Shown piece after piece: positions 1-8,594 of a stretch of 64,000 nt of DNA. The position numbers and the translations under genes were made by a program. Source of the DNA: Sphingomonadales bacterium (GTDB lineage Bacteria > Pseudomonadota > Alphaproteobacteria > Sphingomonadales > Sphingomonadaceae); the NCBI GenBank assembly GCA_027491235.1, contig JAIXWO010000010.1, forward strand, positions 248,001 to 312,000, in the 5' to 3' direction. Positions within the stretch are counted from its first letter, which is position 1; every line of letters begins with the position of its first letter. The notes below the pieces were generated by a model. It ran no database searches. It saw nothing but the letters and a program-made list of their open reading frames with translations, and had not been told where the DNA came from.

Positions 1-204
<204 letters not shown>

Positions 205-222
205 TTAATGTCGGCAGAAATA

Positions 223-237
223 GAACATATAGTGAAC
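223..237. promoter_or_regulatory. LexA (SOS) box in front of imuA
   Basis: The sequence GAAC-N7-GAAC (223-226 and 234-237) matches the direct-repeat LexA box known from Alphaproteobacteria. It ends directly before the ATG at 238, and a TTGACA hexamer lies at 194-199. The box therefore sits where polymerase would start transcription and supports 238, not the in-frame ATG at 208, as the translation start. No Shine-Dalgarno fits between box and ATG, so the mRNA may be leaderless. The box sequence is seen; SOS control is inferred from the family. Confidence 0.85.
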
Positions 238-999
238 ATGATTGATTCGACCTCTTCTCTTGCACGGCTTAAACGCCGGATTGACGCTCTTGGGCCCACA
301 GCCTCCAGCGGGCGCTGGGGACTCTTATCCTTCGGGCTGGCCGCGCTCGACGCGCGGCTGGACGGCGGACTGGCCAAAGGGGCGGTGCATGAAGTGCTGC
401 CCACCAGCGGAACGGACGCGGCCAGTGCGGCGGCGTTCGCGCTGATGCTGGCGGTGCGGGCGGGCGCGGACGGCGGGCCGATCCTATGGGTATCAACCGA
501 TGCCGAACTGCGGCGCCATGGCACGCCGTACGGCCCCGGCCTCGCCGAACTGGGGCTGGTGCCAGACAGAATGATGCTGGTGACCGCGCCGGATGAGCTT
601 GCCTGCCTGAAGGTCGCGTCAGACAGCATCGGCTGTGCTGGGCTTGCCGCTGCGGTCATCGAGGTTGGTTCCGCCAAGCGGCTGGACCTGACCGCCAGTC
701 GTCGCCTTGCGCTGGCTGCGGAAAAATCGGGCGTCACAGCGCTGATCCTACGCGGCAGTGACAGCATGATTGCGAGTGCCGCGGCCTCACGCTGGCAGGT
801 GGCCGCAGCCCCATCTGTGCCTTTGGCCGGACAGGCGCCGGGACGGACCGGCCTGTCGCTTTCGCTTGTGCGTCACCGGGGTGGCGCGCGTCCTTTCGAT
901 ATCTGTGTGGAGTGGGATCATGACCGGACAGCCTTTAGCGAACCGGCGCTATTGCGCCCTGTTCCTGCCGTTGCTGAGCGCCGATCGATGGTTGCGTGA
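238..999 (+). CDS. imuA: ImuA, RecA-like accessory protein of translesion mutagenesis
   Basis: A 253-residue protein with the RecA/SulA-like fold typical of ImuA: LDARLDGGLAKGAVHEVLP near residues 38-56, ILWVSTDAELRRHGTPYGPG, and a C-terminal SLVRHRGGARPFDICVEWD segment. ImuA works with ImuB and DnaE2 in SOS-induced mutagenesis in many bacteria that lack Pol V. The ATG at 238 is chosen because a LexA box ends at 237; an upstream in-frame ATG at 208 would put the operator inside the gene. The end overlaps imuB by 80 nt, so the two are translationally linked. Confidence 0.9.
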   Translation: MIDSTSSLARLKRRIDALGPTASSGRWGLLSFGLAALDARLDGGLAKGAVHEVLPTSGTDAASAAAFALMLAVRAGADGGPILWVSTDAELRRHGTPYGPGLAELGLVPDRMMLVTAPDELACLKVASDSIGCAGLAAAVIEVGSAKRLDLTASRRLALAAEKSGVTALILRGSDSMIASAAASRWQVAAAPSVPLAGQAPGRTGLSLSLVRHRGGARPFDICVEWDHDRTAFSEPALLRPVPAVAERRSMVA

Positions 1000-2509
1000 C
1001 CATCCCGGCGAAACGGGCCCACGCCTCTTCACCGAAAAGCAAAGCGGGGCCATGCGCGTCATGGCGGTGGATGAGGTCGCGCTGAGCCTGGGCCTTGCGC
1101 CCGGCATGATGCTCGCCGATGCCCGCGCCCGCGTGCCTGAGGTGCAGGCCGTGGCGCACGACCCGCAGGCCGATGCCCGGCTGCTGGACAGCATCGCCGA
1201 GGATTGTGACCGCTACACGCCGTCCGTCGCTGTCGACCCGCCCGATGGCCTGATCCTCGACATCACCGGCTGTGCGCATCTGTGGGGGGATGAGGCAGGG
1301 CTGGTGAGCGCGCTTGTCACGCGGCTGGTGGATGGCGGCATGACGCTGCGGGTGGCGCTCGCCGAAACGCCCGACAAAGCCCGCGCGCTGGCTCGGCATG
1401 GCGGGGAGCTGCTGCGCGCCGGACGCCGCCTTTCGCCCAACCGGCTGAACGAAGAACGCGCGCCTTATATGCCCGCCGCCCCTAACGTGGGCAACCTGCC
1501 CGTCGCTGCGTTAGATTTGGGAGAGGAACGGACGACTGCGCTCAAACGCGCCGGGCTGACGGTGCTGGGCGATCTCGCCAGCCGCCCGCGCATCCCGCTC
1601 GCCGCGCGGTTCGGGCCACAGGCCGTCACCCGGCTGGCTCGTGTGCTGGGCGAAGAAGATGTCCGCATCACCCCGCGCCGGACGCCGCCTGCCCTCTCCT
1701 TTGCGCGTCGCTTTGCCGAGCCTGTGTCGCACACGGACTTCGTCCTCGCCACGCTGGCGGATCTTGTGCGGGAAGCAGGCGAGGAACTGGCCCGACGCGG
1801 CGAGGGCGGTCGTGAATTTGCCAGCCGCCTGTTCCGCAGCGACGGCGCCGTCCACGCTTTAAGCATCGGCACGGGCCAGCCGACCCGCGATGTGGAACTG
1901 GTGCTGCGGCTCTTCCGTGAACGGATCGACACGCTGGAGGACCCGCTGGACCCCGGCTTTGGCTATGATCTCATCCGCCTCGACATTCCGGTGGCCGAGG
2001 CGCTTGGCGTCACCCAGACCGATCTGGATGGCAATACGGCCCCAGCGCGCGAGGTGGCGTTGCTTGCCGACCGGCTCGGCGTCCGGCTGGGGCAGGCGCG
2101 CGTCCGGCGCTTTGCGGCGGGGGACAGCCATATTCCGGAATGCGCAGGGTTCACCGTGCCCGCCCATACCCCTGTCCTGCCGCTCACCGCTCACCGCGCC
2201 GCCGGAGATCCACCGATGCAGCCCCTGCGCCTCTTCGATCCGCCGCAGATCGTCGATGTCATCGCCGAGGTGCCCGATGGCCCGCCGCGCCGCTTCCGCT
2301 GGCGGCGGCAGACGCATGATGTGGTCACCTTTGAAGGGCCGGAGCGGCTGTCGGCTGAGTGGTGGAAGCGCAAGGACGGCGCCGGTCTGACGCGCGACTA
2401 TTACCGCGTGGAGGACCGCCAGGGCCGCCGCTTCTGGCTGTTCCGCCACGGCCTGTACGGCGCGGAAAAGCCCAACCCGGATTGGTACCTCCATGGCCTT
2501 TTCGGATGA
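920..2509 (+). CDS. imuB: ImuB, catalytically inactive Y-family polymerase homologue
   Basis: A 529-residue Y-family polymerase-like protein. The N-terminus (FLPLLSADRW) and the segment DPPDGLILDITG lack the acidic residues that bind metal in active DinB/UmuC enzymes, as expected for ImuB, which acts as an adaptor between DnaE2 and the clamp. A likely beta-clamp motif QPLRLF is at residues 434-439, followed by an ImuB C-terminal domain ending in PNPDWYLHGLFG. The ATG at 920 lies inside imuA; longer in-frame extension to about 770 is not conserved-looking. It overlaps dnaE2 by 17 nt. Confidence 0.93.
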   Translation: MTGQPLANRRYCALFLPLLSADRWLRDHPGETGPRLFTEKQSGAMRVMAVDEVALSLGLAPGMMLADARARVPEVQAVAHDPQADARLLDSIAEDCDRYTPSVAVDPPDGLILDITGCAHLWGDEAGLVSALVTRLVDGGMTLRVALAETPDKARALARHGGELLRAGRRLSPNRLNEERAPYMPAAPNVGNLPVAALDLGEERTTALKRAGLTVLGDLASRPRIPLAARFGPQAVTRLARVLGEEDVRITPRRTPPALSFARRFAEPVSHTDFVLATLADLVREAGEELARRGEGGREFASRLFRSDGAVHALSIGTGQPTRDVELVLRLFRERIDTLEDPLDPGFGYDLIRLDIPVAEALGVTQTDLDGNTAPAREVALLADRLGVRLGQARVRRFAAGDSHIPECAGFTVPAHTPVLPLTAHRAAGDPPMQPLRLFDPPQIVDVIAEVPDGPPRRFRWRRQTHDVVTFEGPERLSAEWWKRKDGAGLTRDYYRVEDRQGRRFWLFRHGLYGAEKPNPDWYLHGLFG

Positions 2510-5500
2510 TAAGCGGCCAGCCTATGCCGAGTTGGCGGCGGCCACCTCCTTCTCTTTCCTGCACGGCGCGTCGCAACCAGCCGACATGGTCACAGAGGCC
2601 GTGGCGCTCGGCCATAAAGGGCTGGGCATTGCCGACCGCAACACTGTGGCGGGCGTCGTGCGGGCATGGCGGGCGCTGCGAGATCTGCATGACGCGGGCC
2701 ACGCCAAGGACTTCCGCCTGTTCACCGGCGCCCGCCTCGTCTTTGCCGATGAGACGCCGGACATCATCGCCTATCCCGTCAACCGGCGCGGCTGGGGTCG
2801 GCTGACGCGGCTGCTCTCGCTGGGCAATCTGCGCACCGACAAGGGCAGCTGCCTCCTCCACTTCGCCGATCTCGCCGAATGGTGCGAGGAGATGGCGCTG
2901 ATCGTTCTGCCCGACCGGATCGCGCCCGCGCCCGCCGGGGCCACGACGCTCGGCGGGTCGCCCTTGGCCGCCAAGCTCGCGCTGCTCGCCAACCGCACGC
3001 CTTATCTGTGGCTGGGCATTGCGATGCACCGCACCGGGCGCGACCGGCGGCGGCTGGCGGAGATGAAGGCGCTCTCCACGGAAACCGGCGTCCCGCTCAT
3101 CGCCATCAACGACGCGCTCTATGCGACGCCCGAGGATCGCCCCTTGCAGGACATCCTCACCTGCATCCGCGAAAAGACGAGCATCGACAAAGCCGGCCGC
3201 AAGCTCGCCGCCAATGCCGAACGCCATCTGAAAACAGCCGCCGAAATGGCCCGCCTCTTCACCGACGCGCCCGAAGCGCTGGCCGAAATTGCGCGGCTGA
3301 TGGAGGCCCTTTCCTTTGACCTCTCGCAGCTGGCTTATGATTACCCGCATGAGCCGATCCCGCCCGGTTATACGCCGCAGCGCTGGCTGGAGACGCTCGT
3401 CGCCCAGAAATGCGCCGACCGCTGGCCGGAGGGGCCGCCGCCCAAGCTCGCCGCACTCCTCACCGAGGAATTGGAGATCATAGAGCGACTGACCTACGCC
3501 GCCTATTTCCTGACCGTCCATGACGTCGTCCAGTTTGCGCAGGGGCGCGGCATCTTGTGTCAGGGGCGCGGGTCGGCGGCGAATTCGGCGGTCTGCTTCG
3601 TGCTTGGCATCACGGCGGTTGACCCGGCCAAGCACAGCCTGCTCTTTTCCCGCTTCATTTCCGAAGAGCGCCGCGAGCCGCCCGACATCGACGTCGATTT
3701 CGAACATGAGCGGCGCGAGGAGGTGATGCAGTACATCTATGAACGCTATGGCCGTCACCGCGCGGGCATCGTCGCGACCGTCATCCATTACCGCCCGCGC
3801 AGCGCGGTGCGCGAAGTGGGCAAGGCGCTCGGCCTGACGGAGGACATCACCCAACGTCTCTCCTCCACCGTGTGGGGCAGCTATTCCTCAACGATGGATG
3901 CGAAGCGCTTTGCGGAGACGGGCTTTGACCCCGACAATCCGGAGATCGCGCGGCTCAACCATTTCGTACAGAAGATTTTGCACTATCCCCGCCATCTCTC
4001 GCAGCATGTCGGCGGTTTTGTGCTGACCGAGGACCGGCTGGATGAGACCGTGCCCATCCTCAACGCCGCGATGGAGGATCGCACCTTCATCGAATGGGAC
4101 AAGGATGACATCGACGCGTTGGGCCTGATGAAGGTCGATGTGCTCGCGCTCGGCATGCTGACCTGCATCAAAAAGGCGTTCGACATGATCGAGGATCTGC
4201 GGACGGATGCGGGACCGCCGCTGACGCTGTCCAACATCCCCGATGTCGACGACGACGTGTTCGACATGCTGTGCAAGGGTGACAGCGTCGGCGTGTTCCA
4301 GGTCGAAAGCCGCGCGCAGATGAACATGCTGCCCCGCATGCGGCCGCGCACTTTCTACGATCTCGCCATTCAGGTCGCCATCGTCCGCCCCGGCCCCATT
4401 CAGGGCGATATGGTCCACCCTTATCTGCGGCGGCGGCAGGGGCGCGAGAAGGTCGACTTCCCCTCACCCGCCCCGCCGCATGATCCGCAGGAACTCCACG
4501 ACGTGCTCGGCAAGACGTTGGGCGTGCCGCTGTTTCAGGAACAGGCGATGAAGCTCGCCATTGTCGCGGCCGAATTCACCCCGTCCGAGGCGAACCAGCT
4601 GCGCCGCGCCATGGCGACGTTCCGCAACCTCGGCATGATCGATGCCTTTCGCGACAAGCTGGTCGGCGGCATGGTGCGGCGTGGGTATGAGCAGGACTTT
4701 GCCGAACGCTGCTTCAAACAGATTGAGGGCTTCGGCTCTTATGGCTTCCCGGAAAGCCACGCCATTGCCTTTGCCCGGCTGGTCTGGGTCTCCTCCTGGA
4801 TCAAGCACCATTACCCCGCCGTGTTTGCTGCCGCCTTGCTCAATTCGCAGCCCATGGGGTTCTATGCGCCCGCACAGATCGTCCGCGATGCAAGCGAACA
4901 TGGCGTCGAGGTGCTGCCCATCGATGTGAACGAGAGCGCCTGGAACAACGCCGTTGATCGCCGCGCAGACGGCGCGCTCGTCCTGCGGCTGGGCATGCGG
5001 CAGATGTCGGGCTTTCGCGAGGATTGGGCCGATGCCATCGCCGCCGCACGCCCCTTTGCCTCGGTGGAAGATCTGGCCCGCAAGGCGGTGCTCCCCTCGC
5101 GCGCGCTCAAGCTGCTCGCCGATGCCGATGCCTTCCGCTCAATCGCGCTCGACCGGCGCGAGGCCCTGTGGGACGTGCGCCGCACGCCAAGCGACGAACT
5201 GCCGCTCTTTGCCGCCGCCCGCGCGCGGGAACTGGGCGCGGAAGAGGACATGGCGCTGCCGACGATGCATCTGGGTGAGCATGTCGTCGCGGATTACCAG
5301 ACGATCCGCCTCTCGCTCAAAACGCATCCGATGGCGCTGCTCCGGCCTGTGTTCCGGGCAGAGCGTGTTCTCTCCTGTGCAGAACTGATGCTCGCCAAGG
5401 CCGGGGCGCGGGTATCGGTTGCGGGCTTTGTCCTCGTCCGGCAGCGGCCCGGCAATGGCAAGGCAATCTTCGTCACGCTGGAGGATGAAAGCGGCGTCGC

Positions 5501-5783
5501 CAACATCATCATGTGGGCCCGCACCTTTGAGACGCAGCGCCGCGCCGTCATGGCCTCCCGCCTGATGCAGGTGACAGGCGAGGTGCAGCGCAGCCCCGAA
5601 GGCATTGTCCACCTGATGGCCCACCGCATCACCGAACGGAACGCGGAGATTGAACGCCTGTCCGACCAGCGCCGTTTAGACCCCCAACTCAGCCGCGCCG
5701 ACGAATTCGCCCACCCGCAACATCCACGGGTGCGGCATCCAAGGGATGTGCGGATTTTTCCGAAGTCACGGGACTTTCATTAA
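2493..5783 (+). CDS. dnaE2: Error-prone DNA polymerase III alpha subunit DnaE2
   Basis: A 1096-residue C-family polymerase, the usual size for DnaE2. It begins with a PHP domain (YAELAAATSFSFLHGAS), carries the polymerase motif PDIDVDF at residues 397-403, and ends with an OB-fold (ESGVANIIMWARTFE) and the tail RIFPKSRDFH characteristic of the family. It is the catalytic partner of ImuA/ImuB in damage-induced mutagenesis. It starts within the end of imuB and is the last gene of the LexA-controlled operon. A divergent copy of its last 90 bp recurs at 6706-6796. Confidence 0.97.
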   Translation: MAFSDDKRPAYAELAAATSFSFLHGASQPADMVTEAVALGHKGLGIADRNTVAGVVRAWRALRDLHDAGHAKDFRLFTGARLVFADETPDIIAYPVNRRGWGRLTRLLSLGNLRTDKGSCLLHFADLAEWCEEMALIVLPDRIAPAPAGATTLGGSPLAAKLALLANRTPYLWLGIAMHRTGRDRRRLAEMKALSTETGVPLIAINDALYATPEDRPLQDILTCIREKTSIDKAGRKLAANAERHLKTAAEMARLFTDAPEALAEIARLMEALSFDLSQLAYDYPHEPIPPGYTPQRWLETLVAQKCADRWPEGPPPKLAALLTEELEIIERLTYAAYFLTVHDVVQFAQGRGILCQGRGSAANSAVCFVLGITAVDPAKHSLLFSRFISEERREPPDIDVDFEHERREEVMQYIYERYGRHRAGIVATVIHYRPRSAVREVGKALGLTEDITQRLSSTVWGSYSSTMDAKRFAETGFDPDNPEIARLNHFVQKILHYPRHLSQHVGGFVLTEDRLDETVPILNAAMEDRTFIEWDKDDIDALGLMKVDVLALGMLTCIKKAFDMIEDLRTDAGPPLTLSNIPDVDDDVFDMLCKGDSVGVFQVESRAQMNMLPRMRPRTFYDLAIQVAIVRPGPIQGDMVHPYLRRRQGREKVDFPSPAPPHDPQELHDVLGKTLGVPLFQEQAMKLAIVAAEFTPSEANQLRRAMATFRNLGMIDAFRDKLVGGMVRRGYEQDFAERCFKQIEGFGSYGFPESHAIAFARLVWVSSWIKHHYPAVFAAALLNSQPMGFYAPAQIVRDASEHGVEVLPIDVNESAWNNAVDRRADGALVLRLGMRQMSGFREDWADAIAAARPFASVEDLARKAVLPSRALKLLADADAFRSIALDRREALWDVRRTPSDELPLFAAARARELGAEEDMALPTMHLGEHVVADYQTIRLSLKTHPMALLRPVFRAERVLSCAELMLAKAGARVSVAGFVLVRQRPGNGKAIFVTLEDESGVANIIMWARTFETQRRAVMASRLMQVTGEVQRSPEGIVHLMAHRITERNAEIERLSDQRRLDPQLSRADEFAHPQHPRVRHPRDVRIFPKSRDFH

Positions 5784-6003
5784 GGGGGGAAGGCACTTAA
5801 AATATTCTGTAAATATAATAACTTACAATATGTGAAGTCTTTAAGAGACCTGATTTATCTGTCCCAAAGTAGGACGTGTGCAAAATGTGCAAATACTCAC
5901 ATCGACAATCATTAAAAATTTGTTACCTTGAACATGGAGTCGCAGGCGATTCAGACGTCAAACCTGACGCAATCGCAGTCCATACTTTCAGGGGAAAATG
6001 CAT
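5784..6003. other. AT-rich upstream region of the PEP-CTERM gene
   Basis: Much of this gap (about 5800-5935) is far more AT-rich than the flanking coding DNA. It holds a tandem pair of TGTGCAAA octamers (5877-5884 and 5886-5893) with 9-bp period, a possible regulator site. No clear sigma-70 or sigma-54 consensus is recognised. The ribosome site AGGGGA at 5990-5995 serves the ATG at 6004. Confidence 0.5.
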
Positions 6004-6624
6004 ATGATGAAGAAAGTTTCGGTCGCGTTGCTTGCAAGCACGCTTCTTTTCGGCACCGCCAATGCCGCCACCATCAACTTCGGCAGCTTCACCGCCGGTA
6101 CCGTGCTCACCAACCAGGTCGCCGGTCTCACCTTCTCGATGTCGGGCGGCCCCACCACCGCCACCGCACCGATTGTCGGCTATGGCTACTTTGACGCGGT
6201 TCTCAGCCTGAACAACAGCGGCAATTTCGGATCTGGCACCGACGGATATCCTACAGGTGCAACGGTCACGATCGACTTCGCGTCGTCTGTCAGCGGCGTT
6301 TCGTTCACGTTCAACAATTATGGCAACAACACCGGCAACGACTCCATCTATCAGGCGTTTGATGCGGCCAACGCTCTCATCAGCAGCGGCAGCCTCGCCA
6401 ATGTCAACGGCTTCTCACTCGTCAATGTTGCCGGCAGCGGCATCAAGAGCCTCGTGATCAGCAATGGCTCGGGCGGCGGCTACAACTGGGTCTACGGCGT
6501 CGGTGAACTGACGTACAACGGTGGCGTGCCGGAACCGGCCGCTTGGGCGATGATGCTCGCTGGCTTTGGTCTGGTGGGCGCAGCCATGCGCCGTCGCCAG
6601 ACCGCGCAGGTCACCTACGCCTGA
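6004..6624 (+). CDS. PEP-CTERM (PEPxxWA) sorting-domain protein
   Basis: A 206-residue exported protein. It has an N-terminal signal peptide (KKVSVALLASTLLFGTANA), a Gly/Ser/Thr/Asn-rich beta-type body, and a C-terminal sorting signal VPEPAAWAMMLAGFGLVG followed by AMRRRQ: the PEPxxWA variant of PEP-CTERM common in sphingomonads. Such tails are processed by EpsH/exosortase and the proteins are surface or exopolysaccharide-associated. No exosortase lies in the window. ATGs at 5998, 6004 and 6007 are possible; 6004 has the best spacing (8 nt) to AGGGGA at 5990-5995. Function of the body is unknown. Confidence 0.88.
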   Translation: MMKKVSVALLASTLLFGTANAATINFGSFTAGTVLTNQVAGLTFSMSGGPTTATAPIVGYGYFDAVLSLNNSGNFGSGTDGYPTGATVTIDFASSVSGVSFTFNNYGNNTGNDSIYQAFDAANALISSGSLANVNGFSLVNVAGSGIKSLVISNGSGGGYNWVYGVGELTYNGGVPEPAAWAMMLAGFGLVGAAMRRRQTAQVTYA

Positions 6625-6648
6625 TCGCTTAAATTCACAGCATCAAAG

Positions 6649-6677
6649 GCCCCGTCGGAGCAATCCGGCGGGGCTTT
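6649..6677 (+). terminator. Rho-independent terminator after PEP-CTERM gene
   Basis: An 11-bp stem, GCCCCGTCGGA at 6649-6659 and TCCGGCGGGGC at 6664-6674 (one G-U pair), 4-nt loop, followed by TTT. It closes the PEP-CTERM transcript. Confidence 0.8.
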
Positions 6678-6705
6678 CTGTTGGGCTGAAGCCGTTCGCA
6701 AAAAC

Positions 6706-6796
6706 AGCCATTCGGACGAACTCACCCCCCGCAGCACCAGAGAATGCGCCACCCAAGGGATGGGCGCATATTCCTGAAGTCACGGGACTTTCATTG
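6706..6796 (+). pseudogene. Relic of a second dnaE2 3' end
   Basis: Aligned in the right frame this segment encodes MRHPRDGRIFLKSRDFH, against VRHPRDVRIFPKSRDFH at the end of the intact dnaE2. The DNA match runs from 5691-5780 to 6706-6794, with a 1-nt deletion and scattered substitutions but an unbroken match across GTCACGGGACTTTCATT. The stop is lost (TGG). Only the tail is present; no upstream polymerase sequence is seen before 6706. The PEP-CTERM gene thus lies between two dnaE2 3' ends. The copies are too diverged for a recent tandem duplication, so import from a relative is more likely (inference). Confidence 0.8.
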
Positions 6797-6827
6797 GTGG
6801 GGTGCCAGCACACCCACGTCACACCCA

Positions 6828-6984
6828 CGTCGCCCCGTGCTTGACACGGGGCTAGGCTGACCTCCGTTCCATTTCGCCTCCCGCTTGCCGGACACCACTA
6901 CTCTAAAAGGCCCAACAATCGGAGCATCACTTCAAAAGGGCCAGCTCAAGAAAAGCCAAGCCCCGTGTCAAGCACGGGGCGACG
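6828..6984. repeat. Palindromic repeat pair, 31-bp arms
   Basis: Left arm 6828-6858 and right arm 6954-6984 are inverted copies with one mismatch, containing CCCCGTGCTTGACACGGGG, which is itself self-complementary. About 95 bp separate them. This is the architecture of REP/BIME-type repeats; no transposase is nearby. Confidence 0.8.
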
Positions 6985-7065
6985 GGGAGCTTTGTGAGGC
7001 TCGGCGCCCAACTTACCGCTTGGGCAGCCATCCAACATCAACCTGAGAACGCGCCAAGCAGTACG

Positions 7066-8388
7066 TCACTCGGCGATCAGCGCCTCGCCGCCGCCACCTT
7101 CTTCCGAACGTGCCCACCAATATACGGGCAGCCCCGCGATCATCAGCAGGAAGCTATACCCGCTCGCCTCCAGCCCCGCGCCCCAGAGGGACCAGAGACC
7201 GAAGAGCAGCCCTGCGACAGCGGCAGGCACCGCGATCCGTCGTTTGAGCGCCACCACCGCGCAGGCGAGGTAAAGCCAAAGCGTCACGGCCGTCGTCAGC
7301 AGCGCCATGAACGTGAAGAGGCCGCCCATCGTCCGGCTGCTATTGGCGAGCACCAGCACACTGGCGAGCACACTCGCGATGATCAGCGCGCGCACCGGCA
7401 CGCCATTCTTCGCCGTGCCGCCGAACCAGCGCGGCATCAGGCGGCGCTGCGCCATTTCATAGGGAACTTCGCCCTGCACCAGCACCCAGCCATTGACCGC
7501 GCCCACCGCACTAATCGCGGCGAAGAGTGCCACGAAGGCAGCAGGGCCGGGGGACCAGAAGGTCGCCACAAACAGCTCAAACGGCGCGTTGGATTTGGCC
7601 ACCTGATCCGCGGGCAGCATCAGCGCGATGCCCGAACAGACGATGAAGTAGAAAACCCCGCACAAAAGTGCACCGAGGAAGGTCGCGCGCGGCACATTGA
7701 CCGCCGGGTTCTCGATCTTGCCCGACGCGGCACAGGCGGCTTCAAACCCGACCATGGCCCACAGCGTGATCGCCGCAGCCTGATTGATGCCGGAGAGCGA
7801 CAGAGTTTCCGGCGCGAACGGCTTGATCGCCGCCCCGCCTTCGCGGCTCAGAACGACGAAAATAAGGACCGCGACAACGATGAGCGGCGTCAGTTTGAGC
7901 ACCGTCGTCAGCACCTGAAACCCGCCCGCAGAGCGCGTGCCTATCAGATTGACGAGCGTGACCGCCCAGATGACACCTGCCGCTGACAAGGCGGGATGCT
8001 CGCCCAACACAGGCAGAAAGCTCGCCGCATAAGAGACCGCGCCGATGGAGATTGTCGCCGTCCCCGCCCAGACCGAGACCCAGAAGCTGAACCCAATGAG
8101 GAAGCCCGCGACGGGGCCAAAGCTGCGTTCGACGAGCTCAGCAGGGCCAATCGGGCCGTCAGCCGCCGCCGTCAGCCGCGCCAGCACGTGGGCGAGACAA
8201 AGCGCCCCTGCGATGGTGACAATCCAGCCGAAGACAGCGTTCCAGCCAAAGGGCGCGAGGCTCGCGGGCAAGAGAAACACGCCCGAGCCGATCATGTTGC
8301 CGATGACGAGCGCAACCGTCATCCACAGGCCGAGCTTGCGGACAATGGGGGTGCCGGATGGCGCGGCCGTGGCTGTGGAAGATGTCAT
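7066..8388 (-). CDS. APC-family amino acid/polyamine permease
   Basis: A 440-residue inner-membrane protein with about 12 hydrophobic helices. The first helix holds the APC substrate-site motif GNMIGSGVFLLPASL, and WAMVGFEAACAASGKIENPAVNVPRA matches the helix 6 region of AdiC-like basic amino acid or amine antiporters (split here only for description). ATG 8388 is preferred; the frame stays open to 8454 but that part lies in repeat DNA. Substrate is unknown. It is followed on the opposite side by repeats and is not obviously in an operon with the TonB receptor gene. Confidence 0.85.
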   Translation of the reverse strand: MTSSTATAAPSGTPIVRKLGLWMTVALVIGNMIGSGVFLLPASLAPFGWNAVFGWIVTIAGALCLAHVLARLTAAADGPIGPAELVERSFGPVAGFLIGFSFWVSVWAGTATISIGAVSYAASFLPVLGEHPALSAAGVIWAVTLVNLIGTRSAGGFQVLTTVLKLTPLIVVAVLIFVVLSREGGAAIKPFAPETLSLSGINQAAAITLWAMVGFEAACAASGKIENPAVNVPRATFLGALLCGVFYFIVCSGIALMLPADQVAKSNAPFELFVATFWSPGPAAFVALFAAISAVGAVNGWVLVQGEVPYEMAQRRLMPRWFGGTAKNGVPVRALIIASVLASVLVLANSSRTMGGLFTFMALLTTAVTLWLYLACAVVALKRRIAVPAAVAGLLFGLWSLWGAGLEASGYSFLLMIAGLPVYWWARSEEGGGGEALIAE

Positions 8389-8410
8389 CGCGGCAGGTCT
8401 GCCCGATGAC

Positions 8411-8584
8411 GCCCCCTCCCGCAAGCAGGAGGGGGCAATCTCTCGTTTCGTCATCCTGAACTTGTTTCAGGATCCATGCCGTGAAAGTAGCGCAACGCAC
8501 CGACCTGCGAGGGCTCGCCGACACGCGAAGCATGGATGCTGAAACAAGTTCAGCATGACGAGAGGGGGCGGCGTCGCCCCCTCT
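8411..8584. repeat. REP-like inverted repeat cluster
   Basis: The central pair, 8449-8478 and 8531-8560, are near-inverted 30-bp arms built on GAACTTGTTTCAGGATCCAT. They are flanked by hairpins 8411-8436 (GCCCCCTCC stem) and 8561-8584 (10-bp AGAGGGGGCG stem, 4-nt loop). The same pair recurs at 51360-51467. The last hairpin lies just after the TonB receptor stop and could end that transcript, but it has no T-run. Confidence 0.8.
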
Positions 8585-8594
8585 CAATGGTCCC

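Larger units (their letters stand above)
6625..7065. other. 441-bp gap between PEP-CTERM gene and permease: contents
   Basis: This gene-free stretch holds a terminator (6649-6677), a relic of a dnaE2 3' end (6706-6796) and a long inverted repeat pair (6828-6984), each listed separately. The remaining 6985-7065 is downstream of the minus-strand permease, and nothing is recognised there. Confidence 0.7.

Noticed and set aside
6625-7065. An insertion sequence or transposon remnant in the gap
   Set aside because: No transposase fragment or terminal repeats with target duplication; the inverted arms fit a REP pair and the rest is a dnaE2 tail.
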